Source: Terfezia claveryi
Taxonomy: Eukaryota; Ascomycota; Pezizomycetes; Pezizales; Pezizaceae
DNA: 64,000 nt
Direction of reading: 5' to 3'
NCBI GenBank assembly: GCA_015179025.1
Contig: WHUX01000120.1
Coordinates: 62,001-126,000, forward strand
Shown: one piece after another, positions 1 to 10,129 of the stretch
How the letters are laid out: each line of letters begins with the position of its first letter
Position numbering within the stretch: position 1 is the stretch's first letter
Notes under the pieces: model-generated
Told to the model about the DNA's origin: nothing
What the model saw: the letters and a program-made list of their open reading frames with translations, nothing else
The model's database searches: none
Made by a program: the position numbers and the translations under genes

Positions 1-604
1 AGTGTTTTAGGTATTCTGGGATTAGGGTCGAAAGGTAATTCCGATCAATCAACTGCGCCGCTGCCCGGAATGTCGCAATGAGAGGCGCACCATGAACCGC
101 CGGTAGATCGAGTGTCACACGAACAGGTTCTCCAATTTTCCCAAACCGATGTTTTAAGAGCGACTCGTCTGTACTAGGTTCCACGCTCCCGCCCATGAGC
201 TTCGCTTTTGCAGTCATACTACTTCTCACAGCAATTAACAGTGTAATTCGCCGCTGCGATAATAATTCTTTATTCCTTGTGGCTGTCATTGAGCCCAGCC
301 ACACCCACGGTAACACCTGCTGTGCTTGTCTCCTGTTTTCGTAGGTCCATTCTTGCAGAGCAGAAGTGGTGCCAAGAAGGGATTCTAGACCGGGGGTAGT
401 GTTATCCAAACAGCCTAAGCGTCCGATAGGAGGGCCAGAACCTGGGGCGAGGCTGGGAGGGATTAAGATGCGAGGTGGTCCGGGGATGCCGCTGGTGTAG
501 CTGTGCTGAGGGGCGGGGTAGAGGGGCCCAGGGGAGGGAGTGCGCTTAATGCTGTCGGAAGCAAGGGAGGAGATAGCGAGGGAGCAGGTTGATGGCAAAG
601 ACAT
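1..604 (-). CDS. Dual-specificity phosphatase-like protein, 5' part, cut by window edge
   Basis: Reading the minus strand from an ATG at 604-602, the frame stays open for about 201 codons to the first base of the window, so this is the amino-terminal part of a longer protein. The first 60 residues are rich in Pro and Ser. From about residue 85 the sequence resembles the start of the phosphatase fold of fungal dual-specificity phosphatases: a QVLPWVWLGSMTATRN strand and turn, then ITLLIAVRSS. The catalytic HCxxGxxR loop would lie beyond the window, so activity cannot be judged. Such enzymes remove phosphate from Tyr and Ser/Thr in signalling proteins; the substrate is unknown. No intron is needed in the visible part. 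It is one of two features that read like undamaged host genes. The family call rests on remembered pattern only. Confidence 0.6.
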   Translation of the reverse strand, partial: MSLPSTCSLAISSLASDSIKRTPSPGPLYPAPQHSYTSGIPGPPRILIPPSLAPGSGPPIGRLGCLDNTTPGLESLLGTTSALQEWTYENRRQAQQVLPWVWLGSMTATRNKELLSQRRITLLIAVRSSMTAKAKLMGGSVEPSTDESLLKHRFGKIGEPVRVTLDLPAVHGAPLIATFRAAAQLIDRNYLSTLIPEYLKH

Positions 605-1336
605 GGTAGGCGAGCGTGAGTGGGTGGTTTAGCGGGAGAAGAGTGAACTCTGGGTTGATAAGTACGTAGCAACAGCTTATCTAAGTCAGTACAAGAGGTT
701 AACTATAATTAGTTAGTATTTTTATTTACTTTCTTTTTTTATATTCATTCACCGTATTCTCAACATACCGGTCCCCATAGTAAATAAGCATATTTTAGAT
801 ACTTCTTACGGAGTAGAATATTCTTATTTTTTTTGCTTAGTCACCATACATATGCTTGTATCTAGAAAAGCACTAAACCATAAGGTCGATACTAGTCTGG
901 TTGCACTACCCCTCGCAGAAGGTAGATGCTATATACAATACCAAAGACCAGTGGAATAATGTCAGCATACTCAGCGCAGGATCACTGACTTTCTGGGCCT
1001 CCCAGAGCCACCTCGTTCCTCACATGTACTCTTATTTGTCTATTATTGTTTATATGCTCGCGTTGTATTTGCTATCTTATTCCGAGACTTTTCCTACTGC
1101 CAGCTAGCTTCATTCTATATTTTCCTATTTTCTCTTGATGAAGAATATATTGGTTACAAGCATACTTCCCTCTGTCCGAACGATATGCTTGCATCGAGAG
1201 TATACCGTACTATGTAGATATAAGCAGCATTATATTGAATATAGTTTTAATATTCTACGTTTTATATTATACTATAGGTCCTTGTATTTGCATAGACTTA
1301 TTATATAGCTACATTGTAGCACTTGCATACATTGGT
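605..1336. other. AT-rich spacer, no gene seen
   Basis: The first 100 bases are the presumed upstream region of the phosphatase-like gene. The rest is AT-rich with no convincing coding frame. The motif TAGTCTGGTTG near 891 recurs elsewhere in the window. Confidence 0.5.
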
Positions 1337-1653
1337 TGATATTGCACCTATGGTATGCAGGGGTCATATAAGCTAAGAATGAGGGGATCGTTGCGAATCC
1401 TCTATTCTTAGTTTATCTGCACCCCAGGGGATCCCCCCACCCCAAATTTTCTAGCTAAGCTTGGCATCAACCGTAGTTCGCTTTTGAAAAATATAGCAAA
1501 GAACAATGGGGTTTATGTACGTTTCTTATATATGTGCATATATGTATTCATACCAGCTCATACTGAATTTCCCACCACTATACTATTATAGATACATCAG
1601 AGACTTCTCGAAATCTCGCATCTTTAGTGAAGATAGAGAATAGAATCTGATAA

Positions 1654-1852
1654 GATCCAGCCTCTGCAGCGTCTTAAGCTGGCTGATTTAAGACGCTATC
1701 GCATCCAACCTCTGCAGCATCTTAAGCTGGCCGATTTAAGACGCTATCGCATCCAGCCTCTGCAGCGTCTTAAGCTGGCCGATTTAAGATGCTATCGCAT
1801 CCAGCCTCTGCGGCGTCTTAAGCTGGCTGATTTAAGACGCTATCCATCCAGC
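1654..1852. repeat. 48-bp tandem repeat, four units, in the foldback element
   Basis: Four head-to-tail units share the core GCGTCTTAAGCTGG followed by GATTTAAGACGC, so each unit is itself a small inverted repeat. The right arm has only about one matching unit near 2590-2640. Repeats just inside the arms could be transposase-binding sites; this is inference. Confidence 0.8.
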
Positions 1853-2384
1853 CTCTAGCCTCTGTCTTACCCTAAACCTGTGCGGGCTTGGCACTGAGCG
1901 GGCTTGGCACTGAGCGGGCTTGGCATTGTGCTAGCTTGTTACTTGTAGTAAGCTTGGCATACACTAAATAAAATTACTAGATTGGGAAAACAGGAGGATT
2001 ACTTAAATTATAATATTGAAGTAGATAATCGATGTGATGTGATACGAACGGCTATCTATTTCATATTGTATTCCCATATATCGGGGTTCCTAGATCAAAA
2101 GTCAAATAAAATATTGGTAGTAGGGTCCGAGTCTATTCAACAAGACTTACAGATAACCAGAATATAAACTCAACTTGTAATAACAGCACCTATATTCTAT
2201 GTAGATGAGACTATATTGCTGCTAAACTCTACGAGGGTCTGATCGAGACTATGCTAGACTAGTCTGGTTGGCACAAACCCCCCACAGCCTACTATGATTG
2301 ATAATAATTGAATATATAATGCTTATATCAAGTTTATATCTTGTAGATTATATTGCTTAGTTAAGTATTATTATTATTACTTTT

Positions 2385-2462
2385 TTATGGTGCAGTGGAT
2401 TGGGTTTTTAGTTCAAGTTTATTATAATTGGCAGGTCAGAGGTTTGATTCATCCTTTCATTT
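2385..2462 (+). repeat. tRNA-like stretch with candidate A and B boxes
   Basis: TGGTGCAGTGG (2388-2398) resembles a pol III A box and GGTTTGATTC (2441-2450) resembles a B box; a T-rich tail follows. The spacing suits a decayed tRNA-derived SINE. It does not fold as an obvious intact tRNA, so it is not called as a tRNA gene. Confidence 0.35.
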
Positions 2463-2984
2463 TTCATTTTAGTTTTTTTTAGACTTTATTTCACCGTTAA
2501 GCTGCGACACAATGCCAAGCCCGCATAATGCCAAGCCCACACAGGTTTAGGGTAGGACAGAGGCTAGTCTCGTTACAGAGGCTGGATGGATAGCATCTTA
2601 AATCGGCGCTTAAGATGCTGGATGCGATAGCTTAAGACGGCACACGTGACTTTATCACAGGCAGAATCTTATCAGATTCTATCTTCCATCTTCACCAAAG
2701 ATGCGAATTCGAGAAGTCTCAATGATATATCTATAATAGTATAGTGGTGGGAAATTCAGTATGAGCTGGTATGCATACATATATGCACATATGTAAGAAA
2801 CGTACACAAACCCCATTGTTCTTTGCTATTTTTTTCAAAAGTGACTACGGTTGACGCCAAGCTTAGCTAGAAAATTTGCGGTGGGGGGATCCCCTGGGGT
2901 GCAGATAAGCTAAGAATAGGGGATTCGCAACGATCCCCTCATTCTTAGCTTATGTGACCCCTGCATGCCACAGGTGTGATGTTG

Positions 2985-3492
2985 CCTCTATGTGCTCAAA
3001 AATTCTGCCCTATACGTCTGCGGATATTGGTACGCTCTCTACGAGAGGCTTGTGCCAACCAGACTACCATCCTCCGTGGGTCGTACTTAAGAAAACTTAT
3101 GTGCAACAAATTTCATACTATCAACTTTATCTAGTCATGGAGGACAATGGAAATGGTCACTGACAGAGAATGGGAATTTACCAGACAAAAGATTTAATAG
3201 ATATTCATAACAGATGCAGAAACGATTGGAGGTAACACTATCACCGGTTCTTCTAGGAATTTCTGCCCAACCTCGCTCAGAGACTGCTAACCAAACCCAA
3301 GCGCAATCCTCAATATTGTTAAGCCTCACATTCGCACTCGGCCGGACCCTACCACAGGCGCAGTACGGTAGTTAATCGGATTTCAATTCCCGTCTACCGT
3401 CTGAGGCCCAATATTGGGCGCTTAGGGTTCAACATTCGCCATGTAGATGCGTACAATGGGGCAATTTCGTCAGCTAGAGGTTTCTGTCTGCA
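2985..3492. other. Spacer without a recognised gene
   Basis: It contains an inverted copy of the TAGTCTGGTTGGCACAA motif near 3046-3063. Short open frames here look random. The right part is the site into which the next hAT element inserted. Confidence 0.4.
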
Positions 3493-3500
3493 CGCGGAAT

Positions 3501-4434
3501 TAGGCCTGGGCACGAGACGAGACGTCTCGAGACTCTTCGTCAGTGGCGGCGAAAATTTTTCAGTGGCTGCAAACATATTTTTTTATTGGTTGCGACCAGT
3601 GTTGTGACCAGTGTTACGATATACAATTGGTTGGTTGGCACAACACCCTCATATCTTAATGTTATTTGGTACTAAAGGTAGTCTGGCGAACTAAAGGTAG
3701 TCTGGCGAAGATATCTATTCCTTCTCCTCGTTCTCCACCTTCTCCGCTTATTTCCTACACATTTCTCTCCTACAGCTAAAATTGTCAACTTCGTTGCCAA
3801 CAATGAGCCAAATCTCTGTATCGGCTGCTCGTACACCAGATGAATATATTACGGCTTTGGCAGGGCGCTATGCTATGCTGCAAGACTCACGTACTATTAG
3901 CGGAACTGTATGCTCACGGAAATTCAGCAGTTATGTATATACCCGAAAGATGTTAATTCGGAAGACATTGGAACATGATGAAAGTAAGCATATTATCTAC
4001 TGTACGCACTGCACAAGAGGGGAGTGGACTGTAGAAGCAAAATCTACTACTTCTAGTTTACAGCTACGACATCTCCGACAGCGACATCCTTTGCTCCCAA
4101 CCAGTCAAGAAGAAGAAATACAACGACTGGAACAGCTAGCGAAATTTTCAGGTACTACAACAACTGAGCAGACTCCGTTCAGTGTTATGGCACAAGGGAA
4201 AACAGCAAGTACAAGAAAACAAGCGGACCGATTTGATAAGTTTACACCGCTAGACATGATTTTAGAGCGAGGGTTGGTGGAAGAGGGAATGGAAGGGGAT
4301 CTGGAAATCGAAGGCGAAGATGATGATGATTAGGTAGCTAGCTCATGAGTTCGAATACAATTATCTTGGGTGCATTGGCAAAAGTCTCGAGACCAGGCGC
4401 TGTCTCGTCTCGAGACGTCTCGTGCCCAGGCGTA
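3501..4434 (+). mobile_element. 934-bp hAT element carrying only a BED-finger ORF
   Basis: The left end TAGGCCTGGGCACGAGACG is matched on the opposite strand at the right end by TACGCCTGGGCACGAGACG. The element is flanked by an exact 8-bp duplication CGCGGAAT at 3493-3500 and 4435-4442, the hAT superfamily hallmark. Just inside each end are palindromes built on GAGACGTCTCGAGAC. The only coding content is the BED-finger ORF; there is no room for a transposase catalytic domain. The same terminal theme (TAnGCyTGGGCACGAG) recurs in the hAT element at 35515-42084. Confidence 0.85.
3803..4333 (+). CDS. BED-type zinc-finger protein inside a small hAT element
   Basis: An open frame of 176 codons from the first ATG. 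The frame is also open a little upstream, but only from a TTG. Residues 67-95 fit a BED finger: Cys67 and Cys70 in YCTHC, then His90 and His95 in LRHLRQRH. BED fingers bind DNA and form the amino terminus of many hAT transposases. The carboxyl end is acidic (GEDDDD). The RNase H-like catalytic domain and the dimerisation domain of a transposase are absent, so this could be a deletion derivative or a repressor-like DNA-binding protein that recognises the element's ends; the second idea is inference. The frame is undamaged, unlike most ORFs in this window. Confidence 0.6.
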   Translation: MSQISVSAARTPDEYITALAGRYAMLQDSRTISGTVCSRKFSSYVYTRKMLIRKTLEHDESKHIIYCTHCTRGEWTVEAKSTTSSLQLRHLRQRHPLLPTSQEEEIQRLEQLAKFSGTTTTEQTPFSVMAQGKTASTRKQADRFDKFTPLDMILERGLVEEGMEGDLEIEGEDDDD

Positions 4435-4442
4435 CGCGGAAT

Positions 4443-4959
4443 ACGTGTGTGCAGAAACAATCCGGCCGATTTCTTCACTATAGCCAATTTTTCACTACTG
4501 CAAGGTTCATATTAGCCAGGTTTGCTTGTAGTTCGTGATCAGGAAAAGCAATTGCCGAACCAAGGAATCGGGTTAATGCTCCCTGCTAGAGAACTACCGA
4601 CACCAATACGCACGTTTTCATATTGCCTGAAAGCGGCGCCACGGCAAGGCTTATGCATAGTTAGTTCGGCGAAGGGGGCGAGTTGCACGCCTGTCAGTGG
4701 TTGTAATGTCCCCACTCTTGCAATCAGGTTAAATATGCATTCTCTCGTTAAAAGTTCGGGACGTATATAGCATTTACCATATCGGACGTTGAATACTTTT
4801 ACAGTCACCTTGTTGTGCTTGTAAGCCCTCTCTCCAGAATCAATGCGATTTACGGGTTAGAAATATCACTCTTCACAAGACTGACATTATGCAATTTACT
4901 ACGTTGTGGTATCAATCAAGACTACAATTTTTTTTTTTTAAATACTTATCAAGCCTACG
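4443..4959 (+). promoter_or_regulatory. Upstream region of the tyrosinase gene
   Basis: No gene is seen. A run of T (4928-4939) lies about 20 bases before the tyrosinase ATG. The hAT insertion at 3501-4434 sits about 520 bases upstream of the start codon and may have displaced distal promoter sequence. No clear TATA element was recognised. Confidence 0.3.
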
Positions 4960-6165
4960 ATGCCTCGATTTACAATCAAGAACTTGCTCTCCTTCGCCAT
5001 CCTTGCACTATTTTCCGTGAAAGCTTTGGCAGCCCCTGTCGAGGATCTCTCGGCCACTTGTGGGAGCAAAACCCGTTGCAAGAACCCCATCAAGAGAAAG
5101 GAGTGGTGAGCTCAGCGCACAATCTTATCATATGCATGACTGGGGCTCTGATGCTAACAATTATCTTGTATGGCATAGGCGTCAGCTAACAAACATGGAG
5201 AAATCCGCCTACATTCAAGCGGTGAAGTGCCTCCAGCAGAAGCCAACAATCTATGGTATAGGCTCTGCTATCCCAGGGGCGGTTAGCAGATTCGATGATT
5301 TCCATGGTGTTCACATTTCCCAGACGACGTCCATTCATTTTGTAGTAGGTTTCCATTGATCATGATGTCCTAACCGTGGGATGGGTTATCACGTTCTCAG
5401 ATACTAACGCGTGAGCTGCAGGGACACTTCCTTCCTTGGCACAGATATTTCATCGCAACATACGAGAAAGCTCTCCGAGCGGAATGCCAGTACACGGGGG
5501 CCCAACCCTACTGGGACTGGTCCATCGATGCCGATAAAGGAAGGGATTACAATAATTCACCAATCTTTGATGCTACGACTGGTTTCGGTGGCGATGGATC
5601 ATTTGTCAATGCACCTGGGTTATATATTGTTCCGGGACATACAGGCGGTGGTTGTGTTATGAATGGCCCATTCGTTAACATGCAGGTGCATGTCGGCCCT
5701 CAGGGGTCGCTCACCCGCAACGACCGTTGCTTAACGCGTGACTTCGCTGCTGATATTATCTACGATTTCGCCAACACTGAAAAGGTCAACGGCGTCCTCT
5801 CCAAGACAACATTCACTGACTTCACTAGGGCCGTTGATGGTGAGCCAAATTGGATAGCTATGGGCATTCACGGCCCGGGGCATTTTGGTATTGGTGGTGA
5901 GGCTGGGGATATGTTTTCTTCCCCAGGCGAGCCTCTCTTCTATCTTCACCATGCAAATGTCGACAGGATCTGGTGGAAATGGCAATCAGCTGATATCCAG
6001 CACAGACTCTTTGACATTGGTGGACCAGTGAAGATGATGGATTACAGTGGCCCTAATGTTACTCTCTCACAACCAATTACTGTGGGGCTGTTAGCCCCTG
6101 ATATCACTGCCAAGGAGACCATGAGCATTTTGGGGGGTATTGGTAATTTGTGCTACATCTACTGA
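4960..6165 (+). CDS. Secreted tyrosinase, three exons
   Basis: The exons are 4960-5105, 5179-5344 and 5422-6165, giving 351 residues. Both introns (73 and 77 bp) have GT-AG ends and CTAAC branch sites (5155-5159 and about 5403-5407). The first 25 or so residues form a signal peptide ending near KALAAPVED. The type-3 copper centre is complete by eye: CuA motifs DDFHGVH and GHFLPWHRYF, the YWDW motif, and CuB motifs HGPGH and LHHANVDRIWWKW. The protein hydroxylates monophenols and oxidises diphenols to quinones, feeding melanin formation. The short carboxyl end, closing with LCYIY, suits the small secreted fungal tyrosinases rather than the longer form with an inhibitory tail. All frames join cleanly and there is no premature stop, so it looks functional despite its transposon-rich setting. 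Confidence 0.9.
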
Positions 6166-6430
6166 TCGCAGCATCAAAAAGTGGGTGGTGAACTGATCAT
6201 GACGGTCATCCACGACGAATGCATCTCATATCATTGCATGCATATGTGTTTTCTTTGTACGACATTTCATAGATTACAAGCTTATATACTGTTTAATCAA
6301 TTGTATCATCTTTCTTGGACATACATTTATTGCGTGTTGGCAAACTTTTGTGACATCCAGGGCTCAGATTCACCTCTTGTTGTGCCTCATATACGAGGTC
6401 GAGCAGGCAACCAAAGGTCGTAGTTTCATT

Positions 6431-6844
6431 ACTCCTATTCGGTCCCAGTAAGGGGGCCATGAGGAGCCCCCGGAAGCCCGGGTGGATTGAGGGTAAGACA
6501 AGTTAATCTGCCAGGTCCAGCGCCTATGTGCCGCAGTTGTAATAAATATCAAGAGCGGAAAAGCAAAAACAAACAAGACAGAGATGAGGAGCTCGAGTGA
6601 CGCGGGGCTCCCATGCTTTGTCATCAACCGGCTGGATGCCAAATGACCCCAAGAGGCCTGACTGAGGCCCGCGCCTTTTTAACAACGTGAAAAGAGAAAC
6701 GATATGAACTCGAGAGCCAAATGGGCTAGCAAAACTACCAACATCACATAACCGCATAACCACCAAATCCTCTCAAGGGCCGCCCCTACCGGCTACGTAA
6801 CCGTCTATATATGAAGCTGGAGAAAGCTTCCGCTGCGTCCCAGT
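6431..6844 (-). mobile_element. LINE-like 3' end, copy 1
   Basis: On the minus strand this ends in a conserved tail: GCAGATTAACTTG, then a CCCGGGCTTCCGGG hairpin, then a CTCCT...AGGAG hairpin (6432-6467). Unlike copies 2 to 4 it has no poly-T run on the plus strand. Its body shares the segment near 6600-6650 with copy 2. No reverse transcriptase is visible. Confidence 0.5.
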
Positions 6845-7896
6845 CTTTTTTTTTTTTTTTTTTTTAAAAAATACTTGTTACTCCTATGCGCCCCGTTAGG
6901 GGGGCCATGAGGAGCCACCCAGAAATCCGGGTGGATTCAAGGTTAAGGCAAGTTAATCTGCCAGAACCACCCAAAATACGAAGAGAGGCCCCATGCTGTC
7001 ATTAACGGACTGGCCGATGACCCGTGGGCCTGACTGAACCTCCCCCTGACAACTAAGGCTGGAAAACCACTAATGAGACTCGTAAAAAAGACCGCTGAAC
7101 TGAAGTAGCAGACGCAGGTGGAAAACTGAACTCGCACGTGGAAAACCCAACAAACCCTCGCAGGTGGAAAAGAAAAACTCTCCCGACAGTGAATGTCCTC
7201 CGCCCAAAAAAATATCATGTGAATTTCCGGTGATAAAGAAAACAACAACACCTATTCCCCGTTATTGCTTGTGGGATAATCATCTGCTCCAGTCGTATGT
7301 TGTGGTTCGGAAGATATTCCTCCCCATGCGGAGTCCGTGCCTGATGTTGATCTCTTCTCTCAGGTAGATGACTAGCGACGAAGCCAACTTTCCCGCCCTC
7401 CTATCTTCTCGTAGTAGCCAGGATACCTAGGGTCTGGGTCTTCTGGTTGTCCTCGTCAATCCAGCGGCGCATCAAACCGGGCTTGTACTTTGTCGGGGCT
7501 CCGTGGAGGATTGCGGCATGTGTTGTTGCCTTTTTGGGGGGCGTGGTCGGGGGTGGCATCGCCTTCGCCGGCTCTTTGCCCTTACCCTCTGATGTTTGAC
7601 GGGGTTTTTGCTTCCGGGATGGGGGTGGTACTTCTTCCGCCCTACCTTTACCTTTGTCCTTTGGTAGTGGGGGGCGGTGGGTTTGCCGGGTGTTAGTTGC
7701 CGCCTCCGCATATGTGCGTACTGGAGATGTGTGAATTGAGCGATCAGTGTTGGTGGAAACGCTATTCATTATCGGGGTTTGGGTGTTGGTGTCTGTGTCT
7801 CTGCCTCCACTGTTTTTGCTTTGGCTGGTTGTGTTGACATACGTTTCCACATCGCCTCCGAATGCCCGTTATAAGCCTTCTCGATGTCTTATTTTA
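6845..7896 (-). mobile_element. LINE-like 3' end, copy 2, with ORF1-like fragment
   Basis: A plus-strand T run (6845-6865) marks the poly(A) end of a minus-strand retroposon. The same hairpin tail follows at 6880-6915, and an ORF1-like frame lies at 7401-7850. Only about 400 bases separate that frame from the tail, so the endonuclease and reverse transcriptase region is deleted: a non-autonomous derivative. Confidence 0.5.
7401..7850 (-). CDS. Fragment resembling the ORF1 (gag-like) protein of a Tad-type LINE
   Basis: A 149-codon frame, rich in Thr, Pro and Lys. It contains TYAEAATNTRQ and, near the end, APTKYKPGLMRRWIDEDN, which resemble the low-complexity lead-in and the start of the conserved part of fungal Tad-clade ORF1 proteins. 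Those proteins bind the element RNA and carry a zinc knuckle further downstream; that part is missing here. The position upstream of the poly(A)-tailed 3' end in the same orientation supports the reading. It could also be an unrelated basic proline-rich protein. Confidence 0.35.
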   Translation of the reverse strand: METYVNTTSQSKNSGGRDTDTNTQTPIMNSVSTNTDRSIHTSPVRTYAEAATNTRQTHRPPLPKDKGKGRAEEVPPPSRKQKPRQTSEGKGKEPAKAMPPPTTPPKKATTHAAILHGAPTKYKPGLMRRWIDEDNQKTQTLGILATTRR

Positions 7897-8470
7897 TTTT
7901 TTTTATTAAAATACTTGTTACTCCTATGCGGCTCCATTAGGGGAGCCATGAGGAGCCACCCGGAAGCCCGGGTGGATTCAAGGTTGAGGCAAGTTAATCT
8001 GCCAGGGGCGATAGCTATGAGCTCGTTCCAGAGAGCGCTTTGGCTATGCACTATGGGTATAGAGAGAGATTCTATGACAACGAGGAACGAAGTAACTATG
8101 ATGGTGTTCTGCAGGTTCCTTGTACCCGTAGTGCTGTGATCTGGACTCAATAACGTATTAATTCGAAATTTAGAATGCTGTCTTATTTATAAACCGGCTG
8201 TCGGAGGGGCCTTGAATTTACTGTCTTATATATGATACTAGCTTATATACGACTGTCTTATAAAAGAATTTCGGGAAAGATGCCGACAGTGGCATGATTG
8301 ACATCTAGTAACACGATCTCCTCCCCAAGCGTAATTTTAGCATATTCAACAGCCTCTTCTTCAGTATATAGTCTTCCTGCTCATCATCACTTCCATCCTC
8401 CTCCTCCTTATCATCTGAAATCTCAAGGTCGGAACCTTCATATTCTTTGTCTGTTAGCAGGTCGGATTAG
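7897..8470 (-). mobile_element. LINE-like 3' end, copy 3
   Basis: The T-rich run at about 7891-7912 is followed by the conserved hairpin tail (7918-7955) and the GCAGATTAACTTG element. The body up to the next T run has no convincing coding frame. Confidence 0.45.
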
Positions 8471-9213
8471 TCTTTTTTTTTTTGAAAAAAAAAAAATACT
8501 TATTACTCCTATGCGGTCTGGTTAGGGGGACCATGAGGAGGGGTTGGTTTTCAGACCCATTTAATGTCCTCTTTAATCACCTCGAATTCTGCTGTCGCTC
8601 CCTCGATGATTTTTTCGATTTCCTCCTTGTGTGTTTTGCAGGGGCCTTCCCACTGGAGTTGCAATGCATACTGTAGCTGTTGGTGTCTGAACAGCCTCCT
8701 GCTGTCCTTCAGCTTGTCCTTTCTGAGCGGCTATTTCTACCTTAACCTGTTCCTGTAAGGTAGTAAGGTCCTCATAGGCCTTTTTGGCTTCTTCGAAAGC
8801 AATGGTATGTGCCTGCTGCTGTTCTCGCAACGAGGTTGCTTGAGCTTTTAGCTCTTCTGTCAGCTTTTGGATCTCAAGGTACTGTTTATTAAACTCCTCT
8901 CGACTATCCGCCTATACGGCAGAGCCTTGATCATATCGACATATGATTTTTCAGCTGGTTGGGGTCATGCATCTTATGAGATTCTAGTTGTTCGACAAGT
9001 AGAGGATTCGGAGGGTGCGGGGGTGAGAGCCGGTCCGGCTCGATGCTCATAACCGGCAGGAAACATAGAGAGAGGTGTATCATACTTAATTGCTTGATAT
9101 GACTGGTGGATTCGTTGTCCTCGTGATAGGACATCTGGTATGGGGATATCTTCAGACTCGGTGTCTGAAGGTGGTTCGATTTGTGGTCTTGTTGTAACCT
9201 GTGTCGGGGTCAC
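8471..9213 (-). mobile_element. LINE-like 3' end, copy 4, truncated tail
   Basis: A T/A-rich run at 8471-8498 precedes the CTCCT...AGGAG hairpin (8505-8541). The CCCGGG part of the tail is missing. Minus-strand coding remnants follow to about 9213. Confidence 0.4.
8573..9213 (-). pseudogene. Decayed coiled-coil protein of unknown function
   Basis: Two overlapping minus-strand pieces. The upstream one (9213 down to about 8974) is acidic near its start (PPSDTESEDIPIPD). The downstream one (8830 to 8573) is rich in Glu, Gln and Lys with heptad-like spacing (FEEAKKAYEDLTTLQEQ). They are in different frames with stops between, so the gene is broken. A gag- or ORF1-like origin is possible because it sits upstream of a poly(A)-type tail, but nothing diagnostic was seen. 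Confidence 0.3.
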
Positions 9214-10121
9214 AACTCTAGGAATCGGTAGGGCTGACGCGCCTGGGCAAGGAAGGCCTAGGGACTTATCAAAATTAAGCCCGTTGCCAATTTAACTTCC
9301 AATTCCTTGGCATAACCTTGTCCTTATCGATCAGGTCGTCCTATTTGATCTTCCCACCACGGCGAGACTACCACTACAGCCTTCCATTCCTCTCCCAACT
9401 GCACCTTTCCAAAGTCCTAGAGCTCATTGGCATACGCTTAGAGCTTCATCCCATTTCCACCTCAGGTCTCTCTCTTCACTCCTATGGAGAGTCAACATAC
9501 ATTTCATTCTATTTCCATCTCATTCCCTGGTCTCTCTCTCCAGGGGCCAATATATATTTCGTTCTATTTCCATCTCATTCCCTGATCTCTACTCTTCTCT
9601 CAACCTTGTCAAACTCCCAAGCCATCAGCCTTAATTTACCTGCCCTTGTCTTGGGTTGGATGCACCTCTGCAACTTAGTTATCTCGACCTGCTCAGACAC
9701 TAATTTATATCTATTAGACCTAGTGGGTAGGATCACCATTAGTGAGTTTAGACCATGGCATACAGCATTACCTTAAGAGCTTATTGATTCCTACAAGAGA
9801 GAAGAATAATTGAGACTATCTTTATTCCATATCTAAAAGAAGGGGTATTAGACCCTCTAGTAGCATCACAATACAATCTCCATTTATTCATAGTGGTTTG
9901 GATGCTCTCACATAGATAGCATTAAAGAGAGTAGGAAGAGTGCGGAAGAACATATCTAAACAATTACAATAGTTGGAACAAAAGATAGAGTGGTTGATAG
10001 AAGTGTTGCAACTACTCTATAGACTACTTGGCAAAAGAATACGTCCAGTGGTACTTAGTGCACAAGTTTTTATAGTATCAATAAAAGGAAAGAAATGAGA
10101 GATACTAAGATATGTGATTAG
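9214..10121. other. Decayed AT-rich sequence, target of the giant hAT element
   Basis: No intact gene. One plus frame from about 9318 to 9776 is open but low in complexity (Leu/Ser/Ile-rich). From about 9780 to 10121 the sequence looks like old coding DNA with many TAG stops and joins, across the insertions, to 21936-22001 and then 43701 onwards. Confidence 0.4.
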
Positions 10122-10129
10122 GTCATCAA

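Larger units (their letters stand above)
1345..2976. mobile_element. Foldback / MITE-like DNA element with about 310-bp terminal inverted repeats
   Basis: The left arm (about 1345-1660) and right arm (about 2664-2976) are inverted copies of each other with scattered, mostly transition differences. The ends read CACCTATGGTATGCAGGGG and, on the other strand, CACCTGTGGCATGCAGGGG. The flanks TGATATTG (1337-1344) and TGATGTTG (2977-2984) match at 7 of 8 positions, as expected for an aged 8-bp duplication of the hAT type. No transposase is encoded, so it is non-autonomous. The interior holds a 48-bp tandem array, a tRNA-like stretch and AT-rich filler. The exact ends are uncertain, because the arms also fit a start at the internal CAGGGGTCA, which looks like a classic hAT terminus. 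Confidence 0.65.

Noticed and set aside
2385..2462. Functional tRNA gene
   Set aside because: A and B boxes are only approximate and I could not form a cloverleaf with an acceptor stem.
2256..3063. Transposon bounded by the two facing TAGTCTGGTTGGCACAA motifs
   Set aside because: The flanking bases show no target duplication and the interval cuts through the arm of the foldback element.
9318..9776. 152-codon plus ORF rich in Leu, Ser and Ile
   Set aside because: Low complexity, no motif, no homologous copy and no gene-like flanks.
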